This document shows, piece after piece, positions 1-10,408 of a stretch of DNA of 64,000 nt (within the stretch, counting starts at the first letter, position 1; every line of letters begins with the position of its first letter). Where the stretch lies: contig NC_079519.1 in the NCBI RefSeq assembly GCF_000801105.2, positions 14,585,828-14,649,827 of the forward strand. The letters run 5' to 3'. Both the position numbers and the translations under genes were made by a program. A model generated the notes under the pieces. That model ran no database searches. It worked only from the letters and a program-made list of their open reading frames with translations, and had not been told where the DNA came from. This DNA is from Raphanus sativus. Its lineage: Eukaryota > Streptophyta > Magnoliopsida > Brassicales > Brassicaceae.

Positions 1-23
1 AGGATGTAAATCATGTCCCTACA

Positions 24-1370
24 CTAATGATCATTAAATACTCCATTGCAGGAATCTAGATGCACACCTCTTTCTGGTGGTATAGGAGATTCAGCTTTAA
101 CCACGGTACAGGGAACCATAATCTTCACAGGGTCATGTATCCTCTTCACTCTTTTGCAAATCCCAACAGCTTCTTCTCCGCATATGGGTCTTAGGTGTTC
201 AGGGACAGCAAGGTATGAGGTCTCAGACTTGTGTATTCTTTCCTCAATCGGTTCCAGCTTAACTATGTATCCTGGTAGCTCATCCAACCATGTGTGTCGA
301 TCGATGCACTCGGTTGGGTGTCGATCGATGATGAATGGTGGATGTTGATCGATCTCATCAGGTTGGTATCGATCGATTCTAGCCTTTGACGAAGTCTCCA
401 TATCTTTTCCCATAGCGTTCCGCTCGTCATGAAGCTTCTGGTCCGACTCAAGCCATTCCTCCAGCTCTATGAAGTCTTCCATAGTGACTTCTATACTCGA
501 ATCCAAGTTTCCAAGTTGTTCTCCACACTCTAACTCCAAGAATTTTTCTAGTTCCAAGAAATCTTCCATGGTGATCTCTTTTTCTACATCTGATTCAGGA
601 TAACAACTGTATACATCAGTGTACTCCAGTGTCGAGTCTGTAGTGTCCTGAGGACAACTCGATCTTTTAGGGATTTCGAGTGGTATCGATCTGTGACAAA
701 CGTCTCTATCGATCGATTTGGTGTTGCTGGTGGCGATCGATTCTGAGGTGTTAGTGTCGATCGATGTCGAAGTCGCGGGATCGATCGATGCTGAACTTGT
801 GTCACTAATATTGGCTTCTTCTACTCTACTAAGTTCTTCAGATTCATTCTGTTCATCACCCCCTACTGTAATATGGTGGACCAGTTGTGCTCTATTCAGT
901 TTGTCCCTCTGCGAATCCTCATAAGCATGTTGAACCTGAATGTCCGGCTGCTTGACATTAGTTGTTGGGGTTTCATACTCTCCATTCTGCTCGCTGTAGA
1001 CATAATCAATAATCTGGCTGATACTAGTCATTATTCCTTTCTCACGATCTTCACTCATCTTGTCCATCATGTAATCAAACTTTTTACTTCGAATTGCTAC
1101 AGTTTCACTGAAAATTTTACCTAGGAAGGCGTTTTTGATGTCTTCCCAACAGGTTAGAGATCTTAGCTGCAACTTACTGAACCAGCTAAAAGCATCTCCA
1201 GATAAAAAATAGGGGAAGATCTTGCAGATAATGTGATCTACAGGTACCTCATTCTGCCCGCTTGCTGATGAGGCTAACCTCTCGAGTGTCTTGATAAGAT
1301 CTTTGGGATTTTCAATAGGAAGACCTTTGAAAGGGTCCTCGCTTCCCAAATCATACCATTGGCTTGTCAA
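24..1370 (-). pseudogene. Athila gag-like reading frame, Ser-Ile-Asp rich
   Basis: About 448 codons open on the minus strand. The N-terminal third is a retrotransposon gag domain: a WYDLGSEDPFKGLP start block, then a WFSKLQ...WEDIKNAFLGKIF block typical of plant Gypsy gag. The middle is low complexity, with repeated SID and IDR tripeptides made by TCGATCGA octamers. The last ~90 residues are ordered (PGYIVKLEPIEER, HLRPICGEEAVGICKRVKR) and unknown to me. The start is not a true ATG; one frameshift near 1385 would join it to the leader frame upstream, which ends in the overlapping bases. Compared with normal Athila gag it stops early, and unrelated sequence replaces the rest. A copy about 97-98% identical lies at 50979-51860. 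Confidence 0.7.
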
Positions 1371-1990
1371 AGTAAAGTCGTTTGTCTCAGCAACACAATC
1401 ACATTAGGGATTACATCACCATCTGCATTAATCAATTGTCCTCTGGTGTTGCAAGGGCGACCTTCTTCATCTCGCGAAATAAATTTTCTTATCGATCTTA
1501 AGTATGAGCGCTTTCGCCTCCTGTGTCTCCCCGCACGTGGTGTTGGTCGACTCTTGATGAACAAAATTTTTGCCTTCGGATGAACAGTGTCGATCGAAGT
1601 CGGATGAACAGTGTCGATCGACGCGGGATAAAGTACCTCGATGGACAGTATTCGGATGAACAGTACCCGCATGAACAGTACCCGCATGAACAGTACGCCG
1701 ATGAATAGTACCGAGATGAACAGTAATCGGATGAATAGTATCCGGATGAACAGTACCTCCTGAATAGTAATTCGGTGAACAGTACCTCTGTGAACAGTAA
1801 TTTGGTGAACAGTACCTCTGTGAACAGTACCCCTGTGAACAGTGTTCGCGTGAACATTGTCGTTTGACGATTTGTGTACTCTGTCGATCACCGGTGTGTG
1901 TTGGGTGTCGAGCGATTTGTCGTGTATGTTGTCGATCGATGCTGCTTGGAGGGTGTCGATCATTACTACCCTCGTAGACTTACGGATCAT
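1367..1990 (-). pseudogene. Athila leader/gag N-terminal reading frame carrying a minisatellite
   Basis: About 207 codons open on the minus strand. The N-terminal part has SID repeats. The centre is a translated 15-bp minisatellite, giving runs such as TVHRG and VLFIR. The C-terminal part (FISRDEEGRPCNTRGQLIN) resembles the gag N-terminal motif in element C (YDQDGHLCNATGQKLDAQ). The frame ends just where the gag frame begins, and a one-base shift joins them. No other function is visible. The repeat keeps a frame open because its unit is five codons. Confidence 0.55.
1575..1862. repeat. 15-bp minisatellite, about 19 units
   Basis: Tandem array of degenerate 15-bp units around a GATGAACAGTAC core, read on the plus strand, so antisense to element A. 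The third base block of each unit varies (TCGAA, CCGC, TCGG, TCTGT). A related array lies in the gag leader of Tat element F at 53089-53255, in the sense orientation of that element. Confidence 0.9.
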
Positions 1991-2150
1991 GCATAAACCA
2001 TTAGACTTTTTTGAAAACCCTAAAAATCCTTTTCTTCATTGATGCTTCTGGTATGTACCTGAAACAGAAGAAAAAAATTTATGAGATTTTTGAACAATAA
2101 TAAAACGTAAACAAAATCTAACTAAACAAGATCTAATGGCGATCGAAGCT

Positions 2151-2167
2151 CCCCGGCAACGGCGCCA
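2151..2167 (-). other. Primer binding site of element A (tRNA-Asp)
   Basis: On the minus strand it reads TGGCGCCGTTGCCGGGG, the exact complement of the plant tRNA-Asp 3' end including CCA. It lies 4 bases inside the 5' LTR, as expected for an Athila element. Confidence 0.92.
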
Positions 2168-2171
2168 AATT

Positions 2172-3606
2172 TGATACCAATAAAATTACCCTAAGGAGTG
2201 AATTACTCTCATCAAAAGAGGTCAAGTTATAGTACTTAAGGATCAAATCCACAAGGAGCTAAGGCACACACTAAATCTAATAGTTATGAGAATAAGCTAG
2301 GCTAACAGTAAATAGATTATAAAGCAGTAAATAAAATAGTAAATATATTAAATTGCAAGGGCGAACAAGGTAGTTATTCTTATGTAACCAAGAGTTGTTG
2401 ATGGAAGGTTGGTAGCTAGATCTAGGGCTTCTATTCAGGTATTGGGGATTATAATGTCTATAGATGTCTAACAAGTTGTTTGCATGATATTATAGAACTC
2501 AGCCGCTTAACAATCAATGATGTCTCACTGGTTAAATAACTAGATCTTTGATCTCAACTGTCGTCTGTTGACCAGAAAAATAGTCGATCCATATCCTTTA
2601 GAGATATCGAGCGATACACCTTTCGCAGCACTGATCGATTGTCCAGTTGGGATATCGATCGACGGCTTCTAGAAATGCCTAGGCGCGAGCTGATAATGAA
2701 CACTTGGTCTCAAGGAGGGCTCTCGCTCTTCTCAACAAGAGACAAACTAGTTCAAATGGATAATTCAAGATATAAAGATCCTAGTGATCTATGCTCTAGT
2801 TAGCTAATGTAGAACAAGCATAGGGTACAATCCATTTGATGAATATCACAACTTAGTAAGTATAGTTTGGGGCTAATCCCACAAACCTATCTGAACCTTA
2901 GATCTAACAGGTGGATATATTCAGACATGATAATTGTCCCAGAAATCATAGATAAATAGATGAAAAGCAATAGATAAATAAACCAAAAGCAAAGGGGTTC
3001 TAGGAGGACTCTGAAGGAGTTCTTCCCTTCTCTCCTAACTAAGAACAATGAATGAAAGAAAGCGTAGAAAGCGTAGCCGTCAACAATAGCTTAGAAATAA
3101 CATAAATAAGGTTTCTGGTCGTCAAGGGTATTTTGGTAACTTTGTGGTGACTCCTGGGCTTCGGTCGGTCATGAAATATACTCGGCCCACATTCTGATGT
3201 CCCTGTTGATCTACATGCAGTGTGCTGCATCGATCGACATACAATTCTTTTCTCGACAGCTTCCTCTCGCGAGGCAGACTGACCAATCTTCAGTAAGGGC
3301 ATAACCTCTGCTACATGTTGCGGATTGACGTCAGACCGGTGGTATTGGAAAGCTAACTCAAAGCTCTATCTTTTGTCAAAATATGGGCTAAATCCAACGG
3401 TGGGAAGGTCTCCATCGAGAGCTAAACATCTGAAGCGTATGTGCAGTTCTGCACTTTGAAAGACTTCAAAAGGCACCAAAATCATCTTATATCTCCAAAT
3501 CTTCCATGGACCTGTAAATACTTTAAATAGACTCCAATATATAATAAATAGTATATAAAAAACTTATATACCATGGATAAAAATAGGTAAAATCCATGGT
3601 ATATCA
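2172..3606 (-). repeat. 5' LTR of element A
   Basis: Runs from TGATACC at the left to GGTATATCA at the right, so on the minus strand it begins TGATATACC and ends GGTATCA. The 1435-bp length is normal for Athila. It shares internal blocks with the LTRs of C, notably around 2590-2670, where TCGAGCGA, GATCGATT and TATCGATCGA motifs lie beside a CACCTTTCGC block. The partner LTR is outside the window. Confidence 0.88.
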
Positions 3607-3639
3607 GGTATCAGCCTAGTTTAATCAGAGTCCCCGGAC

Positions 3640-4210
3640 TCAGAGATTAAACCCTAACACTCAGAGACCTCAGGGTTCAATGAGCAAACCTTCGGATTTA
3701 ATAAATGGCATTCGGGCCTAGGTAAGGGACCTCAGGGTTCAAGGAACCTAAGAACCTACGAGTTCCAAGGTTCAAGGACCTCCGGATCCAATTACCAACC
3801 TTTGGGTTTACTAAGGGGTCTCAGGGTTCAAGGAACCTAAGAACCTTCGGGTTACATGGTTCAAGAACCTCTGGGTCCAAAAAGAGCTTCAGGGTTCGAT
3901 GAACAACCTAAGGGTTATAAGACCTTCGGGTCTTAAGAAACCTAAGGGTTATAAGGCCTTCGGATCCTAAAGAACCTCCGGTTGATAAGGCCTTCGGGTC
4001 CTAAAGAGCCTCTGGTTTATAAGACCTTCGGGTCCTAAGGAACCTCCGGGTTACAAGACCCCAAGTTCCTAAGATAACCTCTAAGTTATCAAACTAAACT
4101 CTTCCGGTTTAAAGAAGGGATTCACCCTACGGCCTTCGGGTCCCTGGACGAAAAGTCCACCCGGCCTTCGGGTCCCTAGACGAAAAGTTCAGCCAACCAC
4201 TAGGTCCCTG
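3640..4210 (+). repeat. Array of short palindromic repeats, E0 3' region
   Basis: Degenerate units of about 25-35 bp such as CCTCAGGGTTC, GACCTTCGGGTC and AACCTAAGGGTT. Each is a near-palindrome able to form a short hairpin. The same kind of array, in the opposite orientation, lies at about 9240-9740 and 11690-12180 in E1. Confidence 0.8.
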
Positions 4211-5270
4211 GACGTGAAGTTCATCCAACCACCCAGCATCCTCCAGGTTCCAGGAAATGCATGACGCAAGGTCATCCCCGCATTGATTATGGCCTCCCTT
4301 CGAGGGCAGGTTGCAATGTTACGTAGTTGAGAGTAGCCAAAAATTAATGGTAGAGTTCAACCAATGTTTCCACCTTCTTCGTTCAACATGGATACAACTG
4401 CTCGCCGCCAACAACATGTCCAAGATATCTTCTCTGATACGGGGGATCAACAGGATATCTCCAAGTACCATGACAGACTCGCTGAATGTCCCCCTGCCAG
4501 AGGTCAAGGTACGATCCTAAGACATGGCAGGAAGCTACAGCTACAGCATCGAAACTTCGAGGAGCATCAAGTATGTTGAACGCAATAAGGGGACCGGCAC
4601 GAAGACCTGAATGAAAGTCCACTATTGCTTTCAAAAGGTCAAAAAGGAGAAAGCAAGCCCAACGGAATCAATAACGAGGCTCCTCAGCGCTAGCCTCCGG
4701 GTCATATTCAACCTCTTCGTTCTCCTATCCTTGCCAAGACTTCCCTTCTCAGAAATCATGGATCCCGACTCATACTTCCTCCACACGATTGATGAAACCT
4801 GAGAATCCGCGAGAAACGCAAATTGAAGTCCTACCTGAACCAATGTCGAGTTTAGTCCCAGGGGCAGCACAAGCATCTCGAGTACTCCCTCGATGTTCGA
4901 AGATAGTGGATCCGCCTACAGATGAGCCATCCTAATCATGTAAGAAGGCACCACGAGCCTTTGACAGTGTATCTCAATTCCTGGGAAAATTTCTCTCCTA
5001 CTCCAAGACCAGGATTCCCATATGCGTGCCATCAGAATCGAGAGAGCAACCAGACCCGCCCGGTCTTCATCTAGATCAGTCCAAGCCACGACATCGTGCC
5101 TTTAGGGTGTACCGACGAATATACTACTTGTTCCAAACCACGCGACGGTATTGGACCAAAGAAAAGCCGACATCGTATCCCGAATTTATCAAGGAACTTC
5201 GTACCATGCTGCAACTCATGAAGTCCTACGAAGAAAGTCATGTTATTTCCTGCCTTCAAACATGAAGCCA
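4211..5270. other. E0 stretch with no recognisable coding
   Basis: By position this is where the antisense extra gene of a Tat element should lie, between the repeat array and the 3' LTR. Only short unrelated reading frames are present on either strand, and I see no Transposase_28-like or coiled-coil motif. It is probably a decayed antisense gene, but the sequence alone does not show it. Confidence 0.35.
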
Positions 5271-5287
5271 GAAAATAAGGGGTAAAT
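5271..5287 (+). other. Polypurine tract of E0
   Basis: AGAAAATAAGGGGTAAAT directly before TGTTGGGG. It matches the minus-strand AATAAGGGGCAAAC tracts beside the E1 and E2 LTRs, and sets the orientation of E0 as plus. Confidence 0.7.
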
Positions 5288-5720
5288 TGTTGGGGAAAAA
5301 TAATCCATGAGGAGATTTCCCTAGATTCCGGCTTCCAGGGTCCGACCCCTGCCCCAGGTATTCCGGGCCAGATAATTAATCCTGCCTCTGAGTAAAAAGG
5401 AAAACTTCGAGATAAAGGTAAACATCCATATTTATTATAATATGGTCGAATCTTCTTAAATCCAAGAGAAGAAAGAGGAAGTATTCCAATACATGGAGCC
5501 GTCTTTAACAACAATAGAAATATTCTGTTATCTAAGGATAAAGTGAATATTTCCAAATCCTAAAGAGGAAGCACGACTTCTACTATAAAAAAGGGTTCAT
5601 AAACCCTAAAGAGGAGGGGAACACGTTCATCCACAGAGATCACAAGTTCTACAGCCGCCAAGTCAATATCTCACACCTAGAAGATCTTCAACTTGGATTC
5701 GCCTATATTAGGTTAATCCC
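5288..5720 (+). repeat. 3' LTR of E0, truncated
   Basis: Starts TGTTGGGGAAAAATAATCC and contains a TATAAAA box at 5584-5590. It is interrupted at 5720 by the start of the E1 LTR before any terminal CA. The first bases mirror the far end of the E1 LTR, so 5288-6160 looks like one palindromic LTR but is two LTRs head to head. Confidence 0.65.
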
Positions 5721-6160
5721 TGTTAAGGTATTTTTGTGTAGGATCGTTTTAGTACTACGGAACACTAGAGAGTTTGTATGAGAGAGTTGTAAATCGAGAG
5801 CAAAGAGATGTTATTGAGTATATTCTTTGGGACTACAACGTATTGGTGTATAAACCCTAGTTCTAGTCGCCTAAACTCTAATCTCTAAGTCTCAAATTGT
5901 CGATCCCTTATTCTAGAGTTTGGGCTCCCCTTTTATAGTTGTAGATTTCGGCTTCAAGTAATAGAACTCTTCCATAATCAGAAAAATGGAAGTTTCTCCT
6001 TAGGTGGAAAACTTCTATTTTGCTTCAAGGGTCAGGCCGATCAAGGGGGTCGGACCTAAGGCATGGGTCGGTCCCTGGTTTCTTCTTGGGCAAGGGTCCG
6101 GAAGTCGAGAGCCTATCCAGAAGCTGGAGAAAACTTATGTCTGGATATTTTTCCCCAACA
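5721..6160 (-). repeat. 3' LTR of E1
   Basis: 440 bp from TGTTAAGG to CCCCAACA. On the minus strand it starts TGTTGGGGAAAAATATCC. A TATAAAA box (minus) lies at 5931-5937. It is the same length as, and clearly homologous to, the E2 LTR at 45457-45896. The polypurine tract lies on its right, making this the 3' LTR. Confidence 0.85.
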
Positions 6161-6176
6161 GTTTGCCCCTTATTCC
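6161..6176 (-). other. Polypurine tract of E1
   Basis: On the minus strand GGAATAAGGGGCAAAC abuts the LTR start. The same tract borders the E2 LTR at 45897-45912. Confidence 0.75.
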
Positions 6177-6729
6177 TTGATTTGCTCGTGGAAATCAAGG
6201 GAAAACGTATGTTCTTGAGCCTTGGTAGTTTTCTCTTAAGACGAAATCTTCCTTGGGCACCTTGTTTCCTGGCAGTGAATCAGGCCGGGACCTTGACTGA
6301 TGACTGGAGTAACGATTTTACGAGGCTCTAAAAATCATAACTCCCCGGAACGTCAGGATCTGTGCCTTAACTTGATGAAGAGATGAGATGGGGCGCTCCC
6401 CTTCCGGAGAATCAAGGGGCACGAGCCTTGCCTTTGAGATTATTCGAATGGAGTGGGCTTCGCGAGAAAAGGCCCTCATTTAGCCGCGTGGCGATTCGTA
6501 CAAGGTGCGTGGTCGTCAGCCTAGGGTTTCCTCCTTCTCTCTCTCATTTGATCGAGACCAAAGCTTTTCTTTCTCATTTCTTCTTCACTCTTCTTCAAAA
6601 TTTTCTCTCGGCGGCTTCCTCTCTCGGCGGCTTTCTCTCTCTCTTCTTCAAGATTTTCTTATTTCTTCTTCACTCTTCTTCAAGATTTTCTCCTTCCTCT
6701 TTTCTTCTTCTTTTAGATCTCATTTAACA
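6177..6729 (+). promoter_or_regulatory. Leader of the E1 antisense gene
   Basis: Non-coding stretch between the E1 3' LTR and the first ATG of the antisense gene. Its last ~190 bases are a strongly pyrimidine-rich leader (repeated CTTCTTC and CTCTCGGCGG), like plant 5' untranslated regions. I do not see a convincing TATA box here, unlike in D (27039) and E2 (46290). Confidence 0.45.
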
Positions 6730-8630
6730 ATGTCCGGTGAAACCCCTAGCAAAACCCTAGACGCTCTCCCATAGATAGTAGGGTTCGATCTAGGACTCTA
6801 GACTCGGTGAACTCTTCTTCTCTATCCCCCGAACCCGTAGCTGATGCGGAGGGTCCCCATCTTGACGACGCGGAGAATGTCTCTTCCGACGATGAAGCCG
6901 AAGGGTCTCTACTGGTGGGTCTGGTTTCTAGGATCGGAAAGAGAGACATCGAAGAGTGGAGAAGGAAGTACGATCTTCCTCAAGATTTGGTTATTAGGGT
7001 TCCGGGTCCGTCCGACAGGATCTCGGATTTTGGAGTTGGCGAGGTTCCGATCTATGAGGCATATTTCGAGTCGGGCTTTCGAGACCGCGTTCCCTCTTTG
7101 ATCGCGAAGCTCTCGGAGCACTTGGATATTTCCCCGGGTCAGCTGACACCTCCGGCCTGGAGGACCTTAATCGCGATCCAAAACCTCGGTGACTTGGAGC
7201 GCTTGGTGCTGGGAGTGAACAAAGTGCTCTATTCCTACTACATTGCTGACTTGCCTGGATCGAAAGGAAAATACTACCTCCAACCCCGTAGCAATCAGGC
7301 TCTGGTCCGAGAGATCGAGAAGAGCGTAAGGAAGCGTCATCATGTTTTTAGTAATAGGTGGACGGAGAGATTCGCCTTCGTAACTCTCCCCGGATTCTCT
7401 CCTATTTGGCATGTAGTGGGTATGTCTTTGTATTTCTCAATGGCTTTTGACCGTGACACTGATTTGCCTCTCTTTTGATTGCAGAGCTGTCTCGCAAACC
7501 TGTGCCAGAAGGGAGAGAAGTTGCGGATCAGGTCCTTGATCTTCCTTCAACGCGTCGTCAGGTCTCATTCCTCATCAGCAAAGAAGTCTTAAAACAGTGC
7601 AGCATCTGGGGTAAGCTTTCCACATCATATTTTTATCGCAAACTGGTTTACTGATTGCTTTTGTCTTTTTTTTAGGTAATATGTCGGGATCCACAGGAGA
7701 AAAAGCGATGGAGGCGTTCATGCAAGCCGCAGAGAAGCTCTCAGCCAAGAAGCCTGCTGCTAAGGCCACTACCTCGGGTGATGATGATGTTCTCTTCCTC
7801 AAGAGTACCAAGCGCAAGGGACCTACTAGCTCAGCCCCCTCTGCCTTAAGGAGGAGAACTCGGGCCTCGGGATCGACTCCGAAGTCATCGACTCCAGAGC
7901 CCTCTCTTAATCCTTGTGTGGACCTAGCCAAGGTGGTGGCTAATCTCTCCTCCACAACGTTCCCTGAAAGCGCATGCTTTCTTCCTTTTGGGGATCTTCC
8001 GAAGGCTTTTGGGAGCGTCTAGTTTGATTTCCTTCAGGTAGAACTTCGCACCTTTTCTTTCCACCTTTGTTATAGGGGTTGATGATCATTGTGGTTTGAT
8101 TTGCAGGTTATTTCTCAGATTCACCATCTTGAGGATATGGTGAATGAGCAGTCATCCAAGAAAGAGCTGGAGAACTTGAATGCTTAGCTTAAGGAGGAGA
8201 AGAACAAAGTCCTGGCTCAGAGAAAGAGATCAAATCTCTTCAGATTAAGCTGAAGAACTCGAAGGAGGCCGAGGCTGCTACTGCTGCAGAGAACGCCGCT
8301 TTGACGCGCCAGTTGGAGGAGACCCAGGAGGAGCTATGCCGACTGAAGCTGGAGAAGGAGTCCTTTGAGGACGAGAAGATGATGGCTGTGAGTGGAGCCA
8401 AGGTGACTGCTCTTTGGGAGCTGATGAGGGAATGGCTCAAGGAGCAGATCGACAAATGGGAGTTGGCCGTGGAATTCCAGCGATACAAGCTGGTGAAGGA
8501 GTCTGAGGCCAAATTGCAGGGCTTGCCTCCTCCATCGTTTGATGATGACCCGCCTCTCCCCGAAACCGGTGCTGCCAAGGAGACTTCCCCTACTCCATCT
8601 GAGGGTGCGGCTGCTTCTCCAACCGCCTGA
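6730..8630 (+). pseudogene. Tat antisense extra gene (aORF), Transposase_28-like, broken
   Basis: Encoded opposite to pol. Four exons fit GT-AG rules with conserved phase: about 6730-7419, 7485-7610, 7676-8037 and 8107-8630. Exon 1 has an acidic N-terminus, then a domain with GEVPIYEAYFESGFRDRVP and SPGQLTPPAWRTLIAIQ, the pattern of the 'putative gypsy type transposon' family (Transposase_28, PF04195). Exon 3 is basic and Ser/Ala rich. Exon 4 is a coiled coil rich in Glu, Lys and Leu with a Pro-rich end. Damage: the first ATG (6730) soon meets a stop and a frameshift, TAG at 8020 and 8185, and a frameshift near 8220. Antisense ORFs between pol and 3' LTR are known in Tat elements such as Retand and Grande; their role is unknown. 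Confidence 0.7.
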
Positions 8631-8660
8631 TCTCTCTATCTCTTGAACTCTTGATCTTTT

Positions 8661-8690
8661 AAGCCCTTCGGGGCTTTGTTTTTTTTTTTT
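8661..8690 (+). terminator. Hairpin plus T-tract after the E1 antisense gene
   Basis: A perfect 6-bp stem (AAGCCC/GGGCTT) with a TTCG loop at 8661-8676, followed by a T-rich run to 8690, starts 31 bases after the stop codon. GGGCTTTGTTT-like sequence also follows the antisense genes of D (about 29805) and F. It has the form of an intrinsic terminator, but termination there is only an inference in a plant genome. Confidence 0.4.
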
Positions 8691-10408
8691 AAACCTCAGG
8701 CCTTCGTGCCTTAAAACCTTTTAAGTATTGGCTCTCGAGGGCCTTAGACTTTAATCTATTTTATTATGCTTCTGTCTTTCATCTTGAGTAGCATAAAGTC
8801 GTCTTGCTTGCGTTTCTAAGATAGGGGAATTCCCTATCACAGGTTATGGGCCGAAGGCCGACCATAACCTTAATCAAATAAATCTTGCCCTCAAGATTGC
8901 ACTACTCCGGGTTTCAAAGGAATCAGGGCCTGAGTCCTGCTGCCATACTGATAGCCTAGGGGTTTAGTCCTCGTCGAATTAGTCCCATATCTAGGTAGGC
9001 GTGCAGATTTGTAGGAAGGGATGGACCCTTGAAAGGATTGACCCCTTGTTAGGGCCGGACCCCTGTAAGGGTTGACCCCTTGGATGGATATCAATGTCTA
9101 GGACCTGGATCCTGTTAGTAAATTGACTGAACCCTGAAATGATTAGAAAAGCGTTAGACCTTGCAATCCATTATTAAAAACCTGAGTTTTAGTTTTGGGA
9201 TGAAAGATCCTTGCTTAGAACCCTAGAGTTCTAGCTTGGTCTGAACCCTTGGGTTCTTGAGCCCTAGAACCCGGAAGTTCTTAAGGCCTCTAACCCTGAG
9301 GTCCCTTACCTAGGCCCGAAGGCCGTTTTATTGAACCCGAAGGTTTGCTCATTGAACCCTGAGGTTTCTGAGTGTTGGGGTTTAATCTTTAGATCCAGGG
9401 ACCGTGACTAAACCCGATGGATACCTCGAGCCCGGAGGTTGATGCTTTTGAACCCTGAGGTTCTTGGCAAACCCAAAGGTTGGTATTTGGATTCAAAGAT
9501 CCTTGAACTCTGAGGTTCTTATCAGATCCGAAGATCAGTAAGACCCGAAGGCCCTTGATCAACCCTTAGGTGATCTTGAGTCCAGAGAGTCCTTACAGAT
9601 CTGGAGGCTGTATTGAACCATGAGGCTCTTTTATAGACCCTGAGGCCGTACTGAACCCGAAGGTTATTATATAGACCCTGAGGCCGTACTGAACCCTGAG
9701 GTTCGTCATAGACACTAAGGCCGTATGCGTTATGGGAGGTTTGTGATCATATTCTGCTCCCCATGGGGAACCACTACTGATCTGTTATTGAGAAACCGCA
9801 CTCTGCCACCCGGAGGTATAGCCCACTCATGAATCTCAATGCTGCACTCTACCTGCCCCGCAGAGCGACTTCATACCAGACACACTACTTTCCACGTCTG
9901 GATAAGTATTAATTTCTGGTGTTAACCGGTATTTTCGCACATTTTCTCCCTATATATAAGCCGTCAGCATCTGATTACAGTACTTTGCAGTGTACGTCAT
10001 GCCCCCTGTGTGTATTTAGCTCGTAGCGTCTTTAACACAAGGTTTGGGTAGCACTAGTACAGTGGTCCCCATGTAACTTTTGGACTTATAGCCTTTACCC
10101 ATGGTCCGAGGTGCAGACAATGTAATAGGGTTGATCAAACATGTTCCTTATATGTCGTACACCCATGTGAGTAGTCGCACTAGTATATATAGAGTTTGCT
10201 GAGATCTAAGGTCCCTTAGAACCTGACCTAGCTAGTATGCCCCTTTAAGTACATTAGAGTTCCTATAACCCCTTTAGCTGTAACTAATAATGTATTTTAT
10301 AAGCTTAGTCCGGAGACGTTTTCGCATACATAGGAGTAGGAAACCGTTGTACTTAAATATATCATAATAATAGTAGTAGTATATAAAGCTTGATCCGGGG
10401 ACCTCACT
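8691..10408. repeat. E1 convergent zone, first copy: palindromic repeat array
   Basis: Non-coding zone between the end of the antisense gene and the end of pol. At about 9240-9740 it is an array of GAACCCTGAGGTTC-like near-palindromes. At 9998-10009 a minus-strand AGGGGGCATG tract resembles an internal polypurine tract. From about 8928 onwards it recurs at about 11361. Confidence 0.75.

Larger units (their letters stand above)
1..3606 (-). mobile_element. Element A: Athila-type LTR retrotransposon, 5' part
   Basis: Minus-strand element that runs off the left end of the window. From right to left it shows a 1435-bp 5' LTR, a primer binding site complementary to the 3' end of tRNA-Asp, a leader reading frame with a 15-bp minisatellite, and a gag-like reading frame. 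The tRNA-Asp primer site and the gag motifs place it in the Athila lineage of Ty3/Gypsy. No protease, reverse transcriptase or integrase is visible in the part present. Bases 1 to about 890 reappear in inverted orientation at about 50979-51860. Confidence 0.85.
3607..5720 (+). mobile_element. Element E0: 3' end of a Tat-type retrotransposon
   Basis: Plus-strand fragment: a repeat-rich 3' non-coding region, a degenerate stretch, a polypurine tract, and the first 433 bp of a 3' LTR beginning TGTTGGGGAAAAAT. It is cut on the left by the element A LTR and on the right by the E1 LTR, which is inserted in the E0 LTR. The LTR start matches those of E1 and E2, so they are the same broad family. No pol sequence survives. 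Confidence 0.65.

Noticed and set aside
1498..1857. 119-codon minus-strand frame rich in Cys, Ser and Tyr
   Set aside because: A second reading of the 15-bp minisatellite; the repeat keeps all minus-strand frames open.
2151..2167. tRNA-Asp-like sequence (also at 15171 and 40072)
   Set aside because: Only the 17-base complement of the tRNA 3' end is present next to an LTR; it is a primer binding site, not a tRNA gene.
5071..5556. 161-codon open frame on the minus strand
   Set aside because: It runs across the start of the E0 LTR and shows no protein motif; chance frame.
8661..8690. Bacterial intrinsic terminator, suggesting bacterial DNA
   Set aside because: All surrounding sequence is plant retrotransposon; the form alone does not show bacterial origin.
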